The position numbers and the translations under genes are program-made. A stretch of 64,000 nt of DNA from positions 124,001 through 188,000 of the forward strand of contig NZ_JAMQBK010000036.1 of NCBI RefSeq assembly GCF_023701485.1. The letters are read 5' to 3'. The stretch comes from Aporhodopirellula aestuarii. Lineage in GTDB: Bacteria > Planctomycetota > Planctomycetia > Pirellulales > Pirellulaceae. Below, in pieces: positions 34,150 through 43,715 of the stretch. Positions within the stretch are counted from its first letter, which is position 1. Every line of letters begins with the position of its first letter. The notes under the pieces were generated by a model. That model was not told where the DNA came from, did not search any database, and was given only the letters and a program-made list of their open reading frames with translations.

Positions 34150-36246
34150 ATGAATCGGCTTCCATGCGTTATCGGATTGGTTTTCGTTTTCAGCGTGCTG
34201 TCATCGAGCCGCCCTGTGCAGGCGGGATTGACTGGCGAGAACGTTGCCGTGATCGTCAATGCATCCTCGGCCGACTCACTCTCGATCGCAAACCACTATG
34301 TTTCCCTTCGAAACATTCCGCCGGGTAATGTGATCTTTCTCGAGAACGTGCCCTCGGGGTCACTCAAAATCTCGCTCGATGATTTCCGTGACAAGATTCT
34401 TCGTCCGGTCCTGGAGGCGATCAATGCTCGGGGGCTTGCGGCGCAGATCGATGTGATTGCCTACTCAGCCGGGTTTCCGACTTCGGTCGATATTTCATCC
34501 CACACGCGTCAGCTGACCGATCCGGCGCAAAGGAAATATCAAACGCCAACAGCATCCATCAACTCGCTCACTTATTTCTATCGCTGGATACTCGCCGATT
34601 CACCCTTGTATCTCGGTTGGGGATCGAACTTCTATGCCCGCGGACCGTTCTCGCGTCACTTCCTCAATCCGTTCAGTGGCGAACCGGGCGAGCGATTCAA
34701 GTCCGCTCAGGACGCATCGGAAAAAAATGAGTTTGAGGCGGCTGCCGAGTCGTTCGAGTCGCTCGCAATCGAGTACCCGACGCTGCACCCGCTGCGCATT
34801 CTCGCCGCCGAAAATTGGCTGCGGGCGGAGAACGAAGGCAAGGCATTCGAGCAAGTCGCCATGGCGGTCCGGCACGGCTGGGTCAATCGAAGGCATCTCA
34901 CCGATACCGAACCCTTGATGCAACTGTTCGACACAGATAACGCCGAGTTGTCTGCACCTCGCAAACAATTGCTGAATCGATTGCAGGATGTCCCTGTTGT
35001 GTCACAAGGGCCGGTTGCGTTCTCTTCATCAGTCGGATGGACCACCAGCGGTCACCCGATTTCTCTCAGCGAAGGTGCCATCCCATACATGCTTTCATGT
35101 GTGCTTGCCGTCGTCCACAAGAACGGCAGCACGGTCGAGCAAGCCGCACAAGTTCTGCAGCGGAGTGCAGGAGCGGATCGCTCTTATCCCGCAGCGACGT
35201 TCGGGTTTTCAAAAACGAACGATGTACGTTCGACGACCCGGTTCCCCGGCACACCAGACGCGCTCGCTTGGTTATTGTGCCGAAACCAGTCTGTCGAAAT
35301 TTTTTCGTCGGTGTTGCCAACTGATCGACGCAGGTATGTGGGCATGATGTTGGGCGCCGCCAATCTCTCGATGCGAAATCGCGAGTGGTCGTTTGTCCCC
35401 GGCGCGATCGCTGAAAATTTGACCAGCCTCGGGGCCGTTTTCGACACAACGTCTCAAACCAAACTCACCGCGTTGCTGCATGCCGGTGCCGCGATCAGCA
35501 GCGGCGCGGTTGCGGAACCGTACTCGTTGCCTCCCAAATTTCCGACCGCGATGATGTATCCGTTTTACGCCGAAGGCGTGACCGCGATCGAAGCGTTCTA
35601 CCTCACGTTGCAATCGCCTTACCAGATGCTCATTGTCGGCGATCCGTTATGCCAGCCGTTCTCACGTGCCCCGAATGATTTCGTCAATATCGAACTGTCC
35701 CGACCCGAGGCCGCACCCGACGAGACGACCGGTGACGCCAAACCCTCCTCGGATGCGGCCCCAACGATCTCGCTGCAATGGCAATCGATTCCCGATAGCG
35801 CGATGACAGTGCCGACGGGAGCGATGGATATTTTTCTCGAAGGAAAACTGGCGAATCGATCGCGACCTGCCACCAAGATCCAAGCGAATCTGCCTGCCGG
35901 TCTTGAGGGGGCGATCGACGTTCGGCTGGTACTCGTCGGCGAACATCCCACTCAACCACGCATCGCTTTTTCCGAAGAGATCGTGATCGGTGACGAATCT
36001 CAAATCCCGCGAATCGAAAGACTCCGCAAAGACAAAACGGACGAACTCACCGTGTTCGTCGAAGGTCGCGGTGCCGATCAAATCGAACTCGTTCATCTCG
36101 GCCGCGTCATCGAAACGATTGACGGGGCGGCGGGGCGAATCGCCCTTCCATCCGACCAGATTGGTCACGGGCCGGTACGTTTGCGAGCGATCGCACAGCA
36201 CGGCGAACGACGCATCCCCGGTCGGACGTTCGAATTCGATTGGTAG
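34150..36246 (+). CDS. TIGR03790-family secreted protein of unknown function
   Basis: A 698-residue protein with a signal peptide (LPCVIGLVFVFSVLSSSRPVQA). The N-terminal block (ENVAVIVNASSADSLSIANH, YVSLRNIPPGNVIF) is the hallmark of TIGR03790, a family found in planctomycetes and some other bacteria. A TPR-like helical segment is inserted near residues 180-260 (ASEKNEFEAAAESFESLAIE). Later blocks AKL-like GAAISSGAVAEPYSLPPKFP and FYAEGVTAIEAFYLTLQSPY, and QMLIVGDPLCQPF, echo caspase-like/gingipain-type folds, but no Cys-His dyad can be assigned with confidence. The C-terminal 200 residues look like beta-sandwich repeats. It is 120 bp after the ABC pair, so co-transcription is possible. Confidence 0.75.
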   Translation: MNRLPCVIGLVFVFSVLSSSRPVQAGLTGENVAVIVNASSADSLSIANHYVSLRNIPPGNVIFLENVPSGSLKISLDDFRDKILRPVLEAINARGLAAQIDVIAYSAGFPTSVDISSHTRQLTDPAQRKYQTPTASINSLTYFYRWILADSPLYLGWGSNFYARGPFSRHFLNPFSGEPGERFKSAQDASEKNEFEAAAESFESLAIEYPTLHPLRILAAENWLRAENEGKAFEQVAMAVRHGWVNRRHLTDTEPLMQLFDTDNAELSAPRKQLLNRLQDVPVVSQGPVAFSSSVGWTTSGHPISLSEGAIPYMLSCVLAVVHKNGSTVEQAAQVLQRSAGADRSYPAATFGFSKTNDVRSTTRFPGTPDALAWLLCRNQSVEIFSSVLPTDRRRYVGMMLGAANLSMRNREWSFVPGAIAENLTSLGAVFDTTSQTKLTALLHAGAAISSGAVAEPYSLPPKFPTAMMYPFYAEGVTAIEAFYLTLQSPYQMLIVGDPLCQPFSRAPNDFVNIELSRPEAAPDETTGDAKPSSDAAPTISLQWQSIPDSAMTVPTGAMDIFLEGKLANRSRPATKIQANLPAGLEGAIDVRLVLVGEHPTQPRIAFSEEIVIGDESQIPRIERLRKDKTDELTVFVEGRGADQIELVHLGRVIETIDGAAGRIALPSDQIGHGPVRLRAIAQHGERRIPGRTFEFDW

Positions 36247-36278
36247 CGGCCGTGAGTCGCGACGGGACGCCGGCGAAC

Positions 36279-37409
36279 TCAGGAACGGTTTCGCAATCGT
36301 TCGTAGAGATCGCGATACGTGTCCACCATCTGCTGCACAGTGAATTGTTCGTGTACCCGTTTTTGGTTGGCTTGGCCGACGCTCGATGCAAACTCCGGAT
36401 CGTCGAGGAAGCGATTGAGGCGTGAGACGAGTCCCTCGTCGCTGTCGGGTTCAAAGCCTTGGTCGGGATCATCCCCGATCAGTTCGAGACTGCCTTCGAC
36501 GCGGCTGCAAACAACTGGTTTGCCGCCCGCCATCGCTTCGAGCACCACGTTGGGCATCCCCTCGTAGTGACTCGGCAAAACGAACACCCGACAAGCTGCG
36601 ATCAAGGGTGCCACGTCGGATTGCCAAGGTAGGATTTGCACCCGGTCCCTGCCCACACGATCGGCCCATTGACTTAAGGACTCTCGCTGGGGGCCGCCGC
36701 CCGCGATCACGAGTTTGCGGTTCACGCCATCGGTGAATCGGTCGAGCGTGCGTTGCAGCAGCTCAAGGTTTTTCTGCTCATGCAAACGACCGATGAACAG
36801 CACGACGTCCGCGTCGGATGGCCATCCGAGAGTCTTCCAATCGAACGCAATCGCATTCGCAAATCGATCCGTTTCGACCGCGTTGACGATCACACTGACG
36901 CGGTTCTCCGGTAATCGATATCGCTCGCGTGAGAACGCTTCGACCGCTCTGCTGACGCACACGACGTGATCGGCGCGACGCAGCGCGTGACCTTCGATCG
37001 CGATGCGAATCCGATTTGGATCGGCAACCCGAACTCCCGCAATCCAAGGAGCTTTTCGATCACGTTGACTCGCGGAACCGACCGCGTGTGACGTCAAGAC
37101 GTTGGCGTGGAAAAGAAAGCTTTGCCGCACGCTGTCGGGACGTCGGTTGAGCCAGCGACGCAATTTTCGGTAGACCGAAGGTAGCTGAGCGATGCCGGCA
37201 CCGTCACCGCTAGAAACCTCGATATCGTGATCGCGGAGGGCGCGAACGAGTTGGTCTTTGCCGTCGTTCGGCGATTTTTCTTGAGGTAGCGAGCCCAGTG
37301 AAAAAACGCGAACGTCATCACCCCGTTTCTGAAGCCCGATCGCGAGTCGTGTTAAGGCACGCTCCGCCCCGCCGACGTCGAGTTCGGTGATGACCAGATC
37401 GACGTGCAT
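36279..37409 (-). CDS. Family GT4 glycosyltransferase
   Basis: A 376-residue enzyme, start at the ATG at 37409 (TGATG overlap with the upstream gene) or the GTG one codon earlier. The N-terminal Rossmann half opens VDLVITELDVGGAERALTRLA, and the C-terminal half has the GT-B donor site: VVLFIGRLHEQKN and FVLPSHYEGMPNVVLEAMAGG, with the E-x7-E of family GT4. It transfers an activated sugar to an unknown acceptor, probably for envelope polysaccharide or lipid glycosylation. It is coupled to the FMN reductase gene. Confidence 0.88.
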   Translation of the reverse strand: MHVDLVITELDVGGAERALTRLAIGLQKRGDDVRVFSLGSLPQEKSPNDGKDQLVRALRDHDIEVSSGDGAGIAQLPSVYRKLRRWLNRRPDSVRQSFLFHANVLTSHAVGSASQRDRKAPWIAGVRVADPNRIRIAIEGHALRRADHVVCVSRAVEAFSRERYRLPENRVSVIVNAVETDRFANAIAFDWKTLGWPSDADVVLFIGRLHEQKNLELLQRTLDRFTDGVNRKLVIAGGGPQRESLSQWADRVGRDRVQILPWQSDVAPLIAACRVFVLPSHYEGMPNVVLEAMAGGKPVVCSRVEGSLELIGDDPDQGFEPDSDEGLVSRLNRFLDDPEFASSVGQANQKRVHEQFTVQQMVDTYRDLYERLRNRS

Positions 37410-37930
37410 CACATCGCCAACGCGTCTGCGATGCGCAGCGTCTCGTTAACCAATTGATCGACACGTTCGGCGATGTCCTCATCGGCCAACTGATCGCCTT
37501 CGAAATTTTCGCCCGTTGAATAAACAAAGCGTGGCACGATCAAACAACGGAAATCGAGCATCAGACTGTTCGCCAAACCCATCGCCGACATGTAGCTGCC
37601 TTGGCCTCCGGCGGCCAACATCAAGGCGACCACTTTGCCCGTCCAGGCTTTTCCCGTTAACTCAACGGCGTTTTTGATCGCTGCGTTGACGTCGTAGTTA
37701 TAGACCGGCGAAGCGACGAAGATCGAATCCGCCTCCCGGATCAATCCGCTCAACGTCAACACCTCCGAATCCCCGTATGCCGTCGCGCCGTCACAGGGCG
37801 GCAGCACCCGCTCGGAGAGATCAAACACGGTGACTTCACGCCCTTGTGATTCTAACCGGGCGCAAACTTCTCTCGCCAAGATGCGGCTGCGGCTGGTGGG
37901 ATGGAGCGACGAACTGATGATCAAATGCAT
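37409..37930 (-). CDS. NADPH-dependent FMN reductase-like flavoprotein
   Basis: A 173-residue flavodoxin-fold protein. Seen: the FMN phosphate loop ISSSLHPTSRSR near the N-terminus, VASPVYNYDVNAAIKNAVEL in the middle (the flavin-contacting S-P-x-Y-N-x-x motif of FMN_red), and LMLAAGGQGSYMSA. It reduces flavins or quinones with NADPH. It is first of two genes with the glycosyltransferase; the pairing has no obvious metabolic logic. The cdsA gene ends 37 bp upstream. Confidence 0.85.
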   Translation of the reverse strand: MHLIISSSLHPTSRSRILAREVCARLESQGREVTVFDLSERVLPPCDGATAYGDSEVLTLSGLIREADSIFVASPVYNYDVNAAIKNAVELTGKAWTGKVVALMLAAGGQGSYMSAMGLANSLMLDFRCLIVPRFVYSTGENFEGDQLADEDIAERVDQLVNETLRIADALAM

Positions 37931-37967
37931 GGCGAAAAAGCAGCGTGCGATATGGAGTTGTGTGAAT

Positions 37968-38930
37968 TCAAGCCGTGAAAAAGAAGCGTGTCACATGATA
38001 AAAAATGGGTGCCGCGAAACAAATGTTGTCGATTTGGTCGAGTACCCCGGCGTGCCCTTGAACCAGCGTGCCCGTGTCCGTCACGCCTCGATCGCGTTTG
38101 ATCGCGCTCATCGTCAACGTTCCCACGCTCGCCATAATCGTCACGACAACGCCCATCAGCAACGCTTCCCACCAAAAGAATGGCGTCGCCCAACGTAACA
38201 ACGCGGCGATTAAACCCGTCGTCATGATCGATCCCAGCACACCTTCCCACGTTCGCGATCCGTTGATGTTCGGCGCGATCACGTGCGAACCGATCCAGCG
38301 ACTCCAAACCCGTTCCAACGTCAACGACAACTGCGCGATCAAGACGAAGAACATCAACAGGTTGGTGGCACTCCCGTCCCACTTCTGACCATCGGTGCGG
38401 ATCAGTTCGAGATACAACAGCGCCGGGGCGTGCGAAAGACAGTAAACGCAAATCAACAAACCGTATTGGATCTTTGCGCATCGTTCTAAAAACCGTTTCG
38501 CATCACCTGCGATTGCCGCCCGCGCTGGAATGAACAGGCTCGCGTACACCGGGATCACGATTGTGTAGAACTCGTAATTCTGGCTGCCCAATCCGATCAG
38601 GATGTACTGCATCGGCGTGAACACGAAGAAGATCCAGAACAGTGTCCGGTGGTCCCCCCGCCGCGTCGGCGTCATCGAGATGAACTCGCGCAGCGCCCAG
38701 AATGAAATGAAGGCGAACAACACCACCAATCCGATCCGTCCGGTCAATGATCCGATCACGAACACGGCCACCATCGTCCACCAAACACGTAGCTTGGATT
38801 GGAAACGTTTGATGAGTGCCGCGTCCGTTCCCGGTGTGTTGCTCCGGCCCATCATCACACCGACGATGGTCGAAATCGAAAGTGCCGCCAAGATGACGGC
38901 GATCAACAGATAGGTCGTTAAATCGGGCAC
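37968..38930 (-). CDS. cdsA: Phosphatidate cytidylyltransferase (CdsA)
   Basis: A 320-residue integral membrane enzyme from a GTG start, with about eight helices. It makes CDP-diacylglycerol from phosphatidate and CTP. The C-terminal signature appears as KRDRGVTDTGTLVQGHAGVLDQIDN, with the Lys-Arg, Gly-His and Leu-Asp elements of the CDS motif (canonical GHGGILDRxD; here Ala replaces the second Gly and Gln the Arg). These substitutions are in the active-site loop, so reduced or altered activity should be kept in mind. Part of the same-strand run cdsA, FMN reductase, GT4. Confidence 0.82.
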   Translation of the reverse strand: MPDLTTYLLIAVILAALSISTIVGVMMGRSNTPGTDAALIKRFQSKLRVWWTMVAVFVIGSLTGRIGLVVLFAFISFWALREFISMTPTRRGDHRTLFWIFFVFTPMQYILIGLGSQNYEFYTIVIPVYASLFIPARAAIAGDAKRFLERCAKIQYGLLICVYCLSHAPALLYLELIRTDGQKWDGSATNLLMFFVLIAQLSLTLERVWSRWIGSHVIAPNINGSRTWEGVLGSIMTTGLIAALLRWATPFFWWEALLMGVVVTIMASVGTLTMSAIKRDRGVTDTGTLVQGHAGVLDQIDNICFAAPIFYHVTRFFFTA

Positions 38931-38997
38931 GCTGGGTCAGGTACCTAAACGAGTGTGTGTAACAAAAACGGTATCCGAGTGAGTGGACCCACCCGGA

Positions 38998-40077
38998 TCA
39001 TTTAGCGATTTTAGCGACCACGGCGGCGCCCATCGCTGCGGTGCCGATTGCCGAATCGGAATCGCCACGGGCCAAGTCCGATGTACGCAATCCGTCGGCC
39101 AACACGCCCGCCACGGCGGCTTCGATCGCATCGGCTTCGTCGTTCAACGATAACGAGTGTCGCAGCATCATGGCGGCGGCAAGGATTGTCGCTAACGGGT
39201 TCGCGATCCCCTTGCCTGCGATGTCAGGAGCGCTTCCGTGGATGGGTTCGTAGAGTCCAGGGCCCGATTCACCCAGCGACGCACTCGGCAACATGCCGAG
39301 TGAGCCCGGCAACATCGAGGCTTCGTCGGTCAAAATGTCGCCAAACATATTGCCTGTCACGACGACGTCAAAGTCGGCAGGGCGGTTGATCAGATGCATC
39401 GCCATTGAATCGACCAGAACGACGTCGTAATTCACGTCGGGGAATTCTTCGGCCATGACTTCCGCTGCCACCCGGCGCCACAGACGGCTCGGTTCGAGCA
39501 CGTTGGCCTTGTCGACGCTCGTCAGTCGATTTGAACGACCACGGGCGGCATTGGCGGCCATCCGAACGATCCGTTTGACTTCGCGACGCGAGTAAGTCAT
39601 CGACTGGAATGCGGTTTCGTCTTCGCCTTCTCCCGAGCAACCCGATTCGCCGAAGTAAATCCCGCCGGTCAGTTCACGGAAAAACAGAATGTCTGTGCCA
39701 CGCACGATGTCGGCCCGCAATGGCGACGCGTCGGCGAGTTCGTCGAACAATTTGATCGGACGCAAGTTCGCGAACAGACCGAGTTCTTTACGAATACGGA
39801 GCAGACCCGCCTCGGGACGCGTCTTGGCCGATGGGTCGTCCCATTTCGGGCCACCGACCGCGCCGAGCAGGATCGCCGAAGCCGAACGACACGCGTCAAC
39901 GGTCGCTTGGGGCAGCGGATCGCCCGTTTCATCAATTGCGATACCGCCGATCTGATGCGAACTGAACGTGAATTCGTGACCGAAGCGATCCGCGATCGCA
40001 ACCAAAACGAGGCGGGCTTGTTCGACGATCTCGGGGCCGATCCCGTCACCGGGAAGCAAGACGATGGAGTGTTTCAT
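38998..40077 (-). CDS. leuB: 3-isopropylmalate dehydrogenase (LeuB)
   Basis: A 359-residue NAD-dependent enzyme of leucine synthesis. Seen: the N-terminal [25 protein letters not shown], the Arg/Tyr region [11 protein letters not shown] and [15 protein letters not shown], and the metal/NAD motif [26 protein letters not shown]. The closing motif [22 protein letters not shown] is diagnostic of the decarboxylating dehydrogenase family. Length matches LeuB. Other leu genes are not nearby. It lies 246 bp after the gene at 40324; an inverted repeat at 40200-40245 sits in this leader. Confidence 0.95.
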   Translation of the reverse strand: MKHSIVLLPGDGIGPEIVEQARLVLVAIADRFGHEFTFSSHQIGGIAIDETGDPLPQATVDACRSASAILLGAVGGPKWDDPSAKTRPEAGLLRIRKELGLFANLRPIKLFDELADASPLRADIVRGTDILFFRELTGGIYFGESGCSGEGEDETAFQSMTYSRREVKRIVRMAANAARGRSNRLTSVDKANVLEPSRLWRRVAAEVMAEEFPDVNYDVVLVDSMAMHLINRPADFDVVVTGNMFGDILTDEASMLPGSLGMLPSASLGESGPGLYEPIHGSAPDIAGKGIANPLATILAAAMMLRHSLSLNDEADAIEAAVAGVLADGLRTSDLARGDSDSAIGTAAMGAAVVAKIAK

Positions 40078-40199
40078 GGTCGGAGGACGTGAGGTTGAGA
40101 GTCATGCGGGGAATGAAAACGCCCCAGATTAGCCGAATCTCATCACTTCCCCCAGGGTGCACCGACGCAAGACGCCGGGCATCACCGCGGCGGCTCAGG

Positions 40200-40245
40200 T
40201 CGCGATCGAGATCGAGATCCCATCGCACGAGATTCTCGATCGCGA
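40200..40245. promoter_or_regulatory. Inverted repeat in the leuB leader
   Basis: TCGCGATCGAGA at 40200-40211 and TCTCGATCGCGA at 40234-40245, perfect 12-base arms around 22 bases that contain further GAGATC repeats. It is 123 bp upstream of leuB on the transcribed minus strand and 79 bp after the preceding gene. It could be a Rho-dependent pause, an operator or a leader structure; no T-run follows. Confidence 0.5.
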
Positions 40246-40323
40246 TCATGCCCGGTCGCGGTGACGTGGGTAACGCGTGATTGTTACCGTCACACGCCGG
40301 ATTTTTGTGTACGAGAGAGCCCT

Positions 40324-40695
40324 TTAGTCCTCGAACTGCATTTCGATCCCGCCGATCACCGATGCACACAAGTTGTAGAGCAGTGCCATGATCAAACCGC
40401 CGATGAAACCGAGGATCCCATAAAAAACGGGGACGAAGATCGCGCCGATCACACCGCCAGCCAATCCGGCCATCAAGTTGTTCCCGCCTCCGCCAGCGAC
40501 TCCGATCATCGTAAAGACGATCATGAATACCGACATGATCAGACCAATGAACACGTACAAGGCCCCGAGCATCTTGCCGCACGACAAGGGGTCGACTCGT
40601 TTCAGTTTCATCGCCCGCGTCATGCCCTGCGAATAACCCTCCGCGGAGGACGCAGCGGTGGGGCTACCATAGGGATTGCTGGGAGGCACGCTCAT
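40324..40695 (-). CDS. Small DUF3566-like membrane protein
   Basis: A 123-residue protein from the ATG at 40695, chosen because AAGGAA lies about 6 bases upstream; the frame is open to 40836 without family character. The N-terminal 25 residues are polar (NPYGSPTAASSAEG), followed by MKLKRVDPLSCGKMLGALYVFIG, the DUF3566-type opening, and two long hydrophobic segments (about 43-66 and 78-108). The central loop is Gly-rich. No function is known. Confidence 0.6.
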   Translation of the reverse strand: MSVPPSNPYGSPTAASSAEGYSQGMTRAMKLKRVDPLSCGKMLGALYVFIGLIMSVFMIVFTMIGVAGGGGNNLMAGLAGGVIGAIFVPVFYGILGFIGGLIMALLYNLCASVIGGIEMQFED

Positions 40696-40888
40696 GGGAA
40701 TTTCCTTACAGAATTGGTCGTCGATCGCAGGATCAACGGCGAGGAAGTCTGGTGATTCGAAATACGGGGCCTCCCTACAACCGGGTGATTGCGAGGGGGC
40801 CTGTTCGTCAGCATACCAGCTTCTCGGTCGTGACATGGATTGTGACCGGGAAAAACAGAGGTCCCCATCATCCGCTGACGAAGTGTTC

Positions 40889-41659
40889 CTAGACCTCGAT
40901 GGCCTCGGAGACTCGTTGCCAGATCTCGCTCGTGATCATGCCTCCGCCGCTCACTCGCGTCATCTTTCTTTGTAGCCCACAGCGTCGATAAAGATCTTCC
41001 ACCTCAACGAGATGACGATTCAGCAGCCCGGTTTGCCAGCGAAAGAAAGTGTGCATCGCCCACAACAACACGTTCGCCCGCTGCCGTTGCCATCTCGATT
41101 GCGCCCGGTTGGGTTCAAGCCGGCGAGTTTCGGAAGTCGGATCTGATTCGGGAGAAACGAAATCGACGTGATACAGTGTCCCGCCGACACGCAGCGCCGA
41201 AAGCCAGCATGGCAAATTTTCGATTAACTCACCGCGACTAAAACAATCCACGAAGAACGGCATCACGACGATGTCATAAGCGGATGCTTCGGGGATGAAA
41301 CCGAGTGCATTGCCGTGAACAAATTCTACCCGGTCGCTCGCGCCCGCCGCCGCGACCAGGCGCCGCTGTCGATCCAGCATCGCTCGACTGTGGTCCACAC
41401 TTGTAATCCGGCCCCGTGGCTTGGTGTTGAGTTCGTGGTCACTCGTTGACGGATTGAGCCGGCACAATTGCTCGAGCAATCGACCATCCCCATCGCCGAA
41501 CAGGAGTAGCCGATCCCAATCCGGTAACGCATCGAGCAGCGCCACCCTCGCCTGTTGCAATTGGTTTCCAAACGCGGCCCGTTCGATCATCCGGTACGCA
41601 GGTGCCAATCGGTCGTAACCGCGTTGCGAACGCGAGCGGGTGTCAGCATTTAGAGGCAA
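40889..41659 (-). CDS. Class I SAM-dependent methyltransferase
   Basis: A 256-residue protein from a GTG at 41659, ten bases inside the end of the upstream membrane gene; TTG at 41656 is an alternative. SAM-binding motif I appears as LLLFGDGDGRLLEQL, motif II as ITSVDHSRAMLDRQRRL, and the post-motif DIVVMPFFVDCFSRGEL. The N-terminal GYDRLAPAYRMIERAAFGNQ resembles UbiE/quinone methyltransferases. Coupled to a UbiA-like membrane gene, it may modify a prenylated or lipid product, but this is inference. The C-terminal part is helical. Confidence 0.8.
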   Translation of the reverse strand: MPLNADTRSRSQRGYDRLAPAYRMIERAAFGNQLQQARVALLDALPDWDRLLLFGDGDGRLLEQLCRLNPSTSDHELNTKPRGRITSVDHSRAMLDRQRRLVAAAGASDRVEFVHGNALGFIPEASAYDIVVMPFFVDCFSRGELIENLPCWLSALRVGGTLYHVDFVSPESDPTSETRRLEPNRAQSRWQRQRANVLLWAMHTFFRWQTGLLNRHLVEVEDLYRRCGLQRKMTRVSGGGMITSEIWQRVSEAIEV

Positions 41660-42678
41660 CACAAGATCACCGCCGGTGGCGTCCACAGCACGGCATCCAC
41701 CCAAACGCCCCGAATGTCGAACACCGTCAATGTTGCCCGATTATCTCGGTGTGGCATCGGGCGATCCCAAAACGCGACGATTGTTAGTAATCCCGCAGCG
41801 CAACCCCCGATCGCGATACCAACCGCCGTGGGCAATTGATACGTCAACGCGGCCAGCGGCATGGCGACCACGATTGCCAGAACACGCGGTGACCATCGCA
41901 TCTCGCGGGCGTCAAACGATGTGTTTTGAGTCGCAATCGATGCGAACGATTGAGCTTGATCGAGATGCCGTTCAAATCGTGCCACCAAAACGCAATTGAC
42001 GCAAAACAAAATCGCCATCGCAAACGTGGTCATCGCGAGCGGCCATAACGATACGGGACCACGCACCCCTTCGGTGTCCACAACCAAGTGTGTCCACGCC
42101 GTCAGGGACACGCCTAATGCGAATAAAGTTCCGACACGAAACTCCTTGGGCAGCGACGGCCACCGCGAACGTCGTCCCGAATCTCGGTGGCGGGGGTCGG
42201 AGGCCGGGCCCGGAAAGTGAACGCCCGCTCCATAGATCAACACGGCCGCGGCTAAGATCAAACCGCTCCGCAATAATTCGGGTGATAGATATCGCACGAC
42301 GATGAAAGTGTCGAGCAGCAACACGGTCACCCAAGCGACAAAAAAAATACGGCCGTGTCGGTGATAGAACTGATGGCGAAGTGTGTGAGGCTGGGACAGA
42401 TCGAGTCTCGCCGCATCGAGTAACCGATCGGCGACATACACGAGCCACACCGTCAAAACGAGCGATCCGGTTTCCGGTAGCGTGGACCAACGGTGGCAGA
42501 AGCTCTGCATCAACAATTGTTGCCAGGCGACCGCGACCAGCACCGCGTCGAGCGATAGCAGGCTCAACCAAGCGGCGAGGGGGATGCGTTGACGCGTCGT
42601 TTCGATAGCACGCGGTTGGTTCACCTGAGGCCCGTTCACTTCGATAGAGAAGTCGCATCGTCCGCCAGGGACGGTCAT
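41650..42678 (-). CDS. UbiA-like polytopic membrane protein
   Basis: A 342-residue protein from the ATG at 42678, preceded at 8 bases by AAAGGA. About nine hydrophobic helices are visible. The segment VYVADRLLDAARLD resembles the first Asp-rich motif (NDxxDxxxD) of UbiA prenyltransferases, and FRVGTLFALGVSLT follows the second motif position, but the second Asp-rich motif is weak or missing. The ending VWVDAVLWTPP is also seen in uncharacterised UbiA-like proteins. If active it would prenylate an aromatic or lipid acceptor; the degenerate motif may mean a lost or changed function. It is overlapped with a UbiE-like methyltransferase and divergent from tdk by 70 bp. Confidence 0.5.
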   Translation of the reverse strand: MTVPGGRCDFSIEVNGPQVNQPRAIETTRQRIPLAAWLSLLSLDAVLVAVAWQQLLMQSFCHRWSTLPETGSLVLTVWLVYVADRLLDAARLDLSQPHTLRHQFYHRHGRIFFVAWVTVLLLDTFIVVRYLSPELLRSGLILAAAVLIYGAGVHFPGPASDPRHRDSGRRSRWPSLPKEFRVGTLFALGVSLTAWTHLVVDTEGVRGPVSLWPLAMTTFAMAILFCVNCVLVARFERHLDQAQSFASIATQNTSFDAREMRWSPRVLAIVVAMPLAALTYQLPTAVGIAIGGCAAGLLTIVAFWDRPMPHRDNRATLTVFDIRGVWVDAVLWTPPAVILCCL

Positions 42679-42748
42679 AGACGCGTTCCTTTGCGGACGC
42701 TTCGAGTTATGATTTGCCCGTCTCCCGTTCTCCGCTGATTTCGACGTC

Positions 42749-43411
42749 ATGGCAAAACTCTACTTCTATTACTCCGCGATGAACGCGGGCAAGTCAACCA
42801 TGCTGCTGCAATCCAGCTACAACTACCGCGAGCGGGGCATGCACACGTTAATCCTCTCGCCCGAGTTGGACACGCGGTTCGGTTCCGGCAAAGTCGCTTC
42901 ACGAATCGGGATCGCCTCCGACTCGGTCACATTCACGCCCGCAGACAATCTTAAAATCGTCTTTCAATCATACCTCGACGGCGAGGCCGGGGCGCCGCCT
43001 GAATCTGCTGGCAAACCTGCGTCGATGCCCAACGCCTCGGCTCTGCACTGTGTGTTGGTGGACGAAGCCCAGTTCCTCACCCGTGCTCAAGTTCGCCAGC
43101 TCAGCGATATCTGTGACTGGTACGACACGCCCGTGCTCGCGTATGGACTTCGCACCGACTTTCAAGGCAACCTGTTCGAAGGCAGTGAAGCGTTGTTGGC
43201 GTGGTCGGACAGTCTCGTCGAGATCAAAACGATTTGTCACTGTGGTCGCAAAGCCACCATGGTGCTTCGTATTGATGCAGAAGGGAAAACGATCAAAGAC
43301 GGTAGCCAAATTCAAATCGGTGGCAACGATCGTTACGTTTCAGTGTGTCGCCGTCATTTCAAAGAAGGAATGTCCGAGCGACGCGAAGACGAATTGCCAT
43401 TGGTCGATTAG
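42749..43411 (+). CDS. tdk: Thymidine kinase (type II, Tdk)
   Basis: A 220-residue enzyme phosphorylating thymidine with ATP. Walker [10 protein letters not shown] at residues 9-17, the DEAQF Walker B block at about 107, and [18 protein letters not shown] in the lasso region. Zinc-binding pairs are CHCGRKA and CRRHF; only part of the usual four-Cys set is present (CxC...C/H). Slightly longer than the E. coli protein. Divergent from the UbiA-like gene; downstream lies a repeat-rich gap. Confidence 0.92.
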   Translation: MAKLYFYYSAMNAGKSTMLLQSSYNYRERGMHTLILSPELDTRFGSGKVASRIGIASDSVTFTPADNLKIVFQSYLDGEAGAPPESAGKPASMPNASALHCVLVDEAQFLTRAQVRQLSDICDWYDTPVLAYGLRTDFQGNLFEGSEALLAWSDSLVEIKTICHCGRKATMVLRIDAEGKTIKDGSQIQIGGNDRYVSVCRRHFKEGMSERREDELPLVD

Positions 43412-43454
43412 TGGGTTGTCCAATCAACGACTCACACGTTGCCGCGACAATTCT

Positions 43455-43480
43455 TAGCGGAACGGCGCGAGCCGTCCGGT
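43455..43480 (+). repeat. Half copy of the palindromic element
   Basis: Matches the left arm (TAGCGGAACGGCGCGAGCCG and the following TCCGG) preceded by ATTCT as in the tandem array; the right arm is absent. Probably a deletion remnant. Confidence 0.75.
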
Positions 43481-43715
43481 TCCACTCCAAGGTTGAATGC
43501 GGAACACGCACCAGTGCTTTGTGCAATGTGCATTTGACGTTGCTCGCACCCCGCCGCTAACCGACGTGCGACTTTCTGAAGTTGCACTCACTTCGACAGT
43601 GATCTGGGGCCAAAGGCCTTCGTCATCGTCACTAGGTGCAACGCCCCGAAAGACATCAGTGTTGTGTCACCAAATGCCGAGGGACGCTGTTTTAATGACT
43701 ACGGGATATCAAATG

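Noticed and set aside
41650-42750. Longer start for the UbiA-like protein at 42750
   Set aside because: It would begin on top of the tdk start codon and adds 24 polar residues without family character; ATG 42678 has a good ribosome site.
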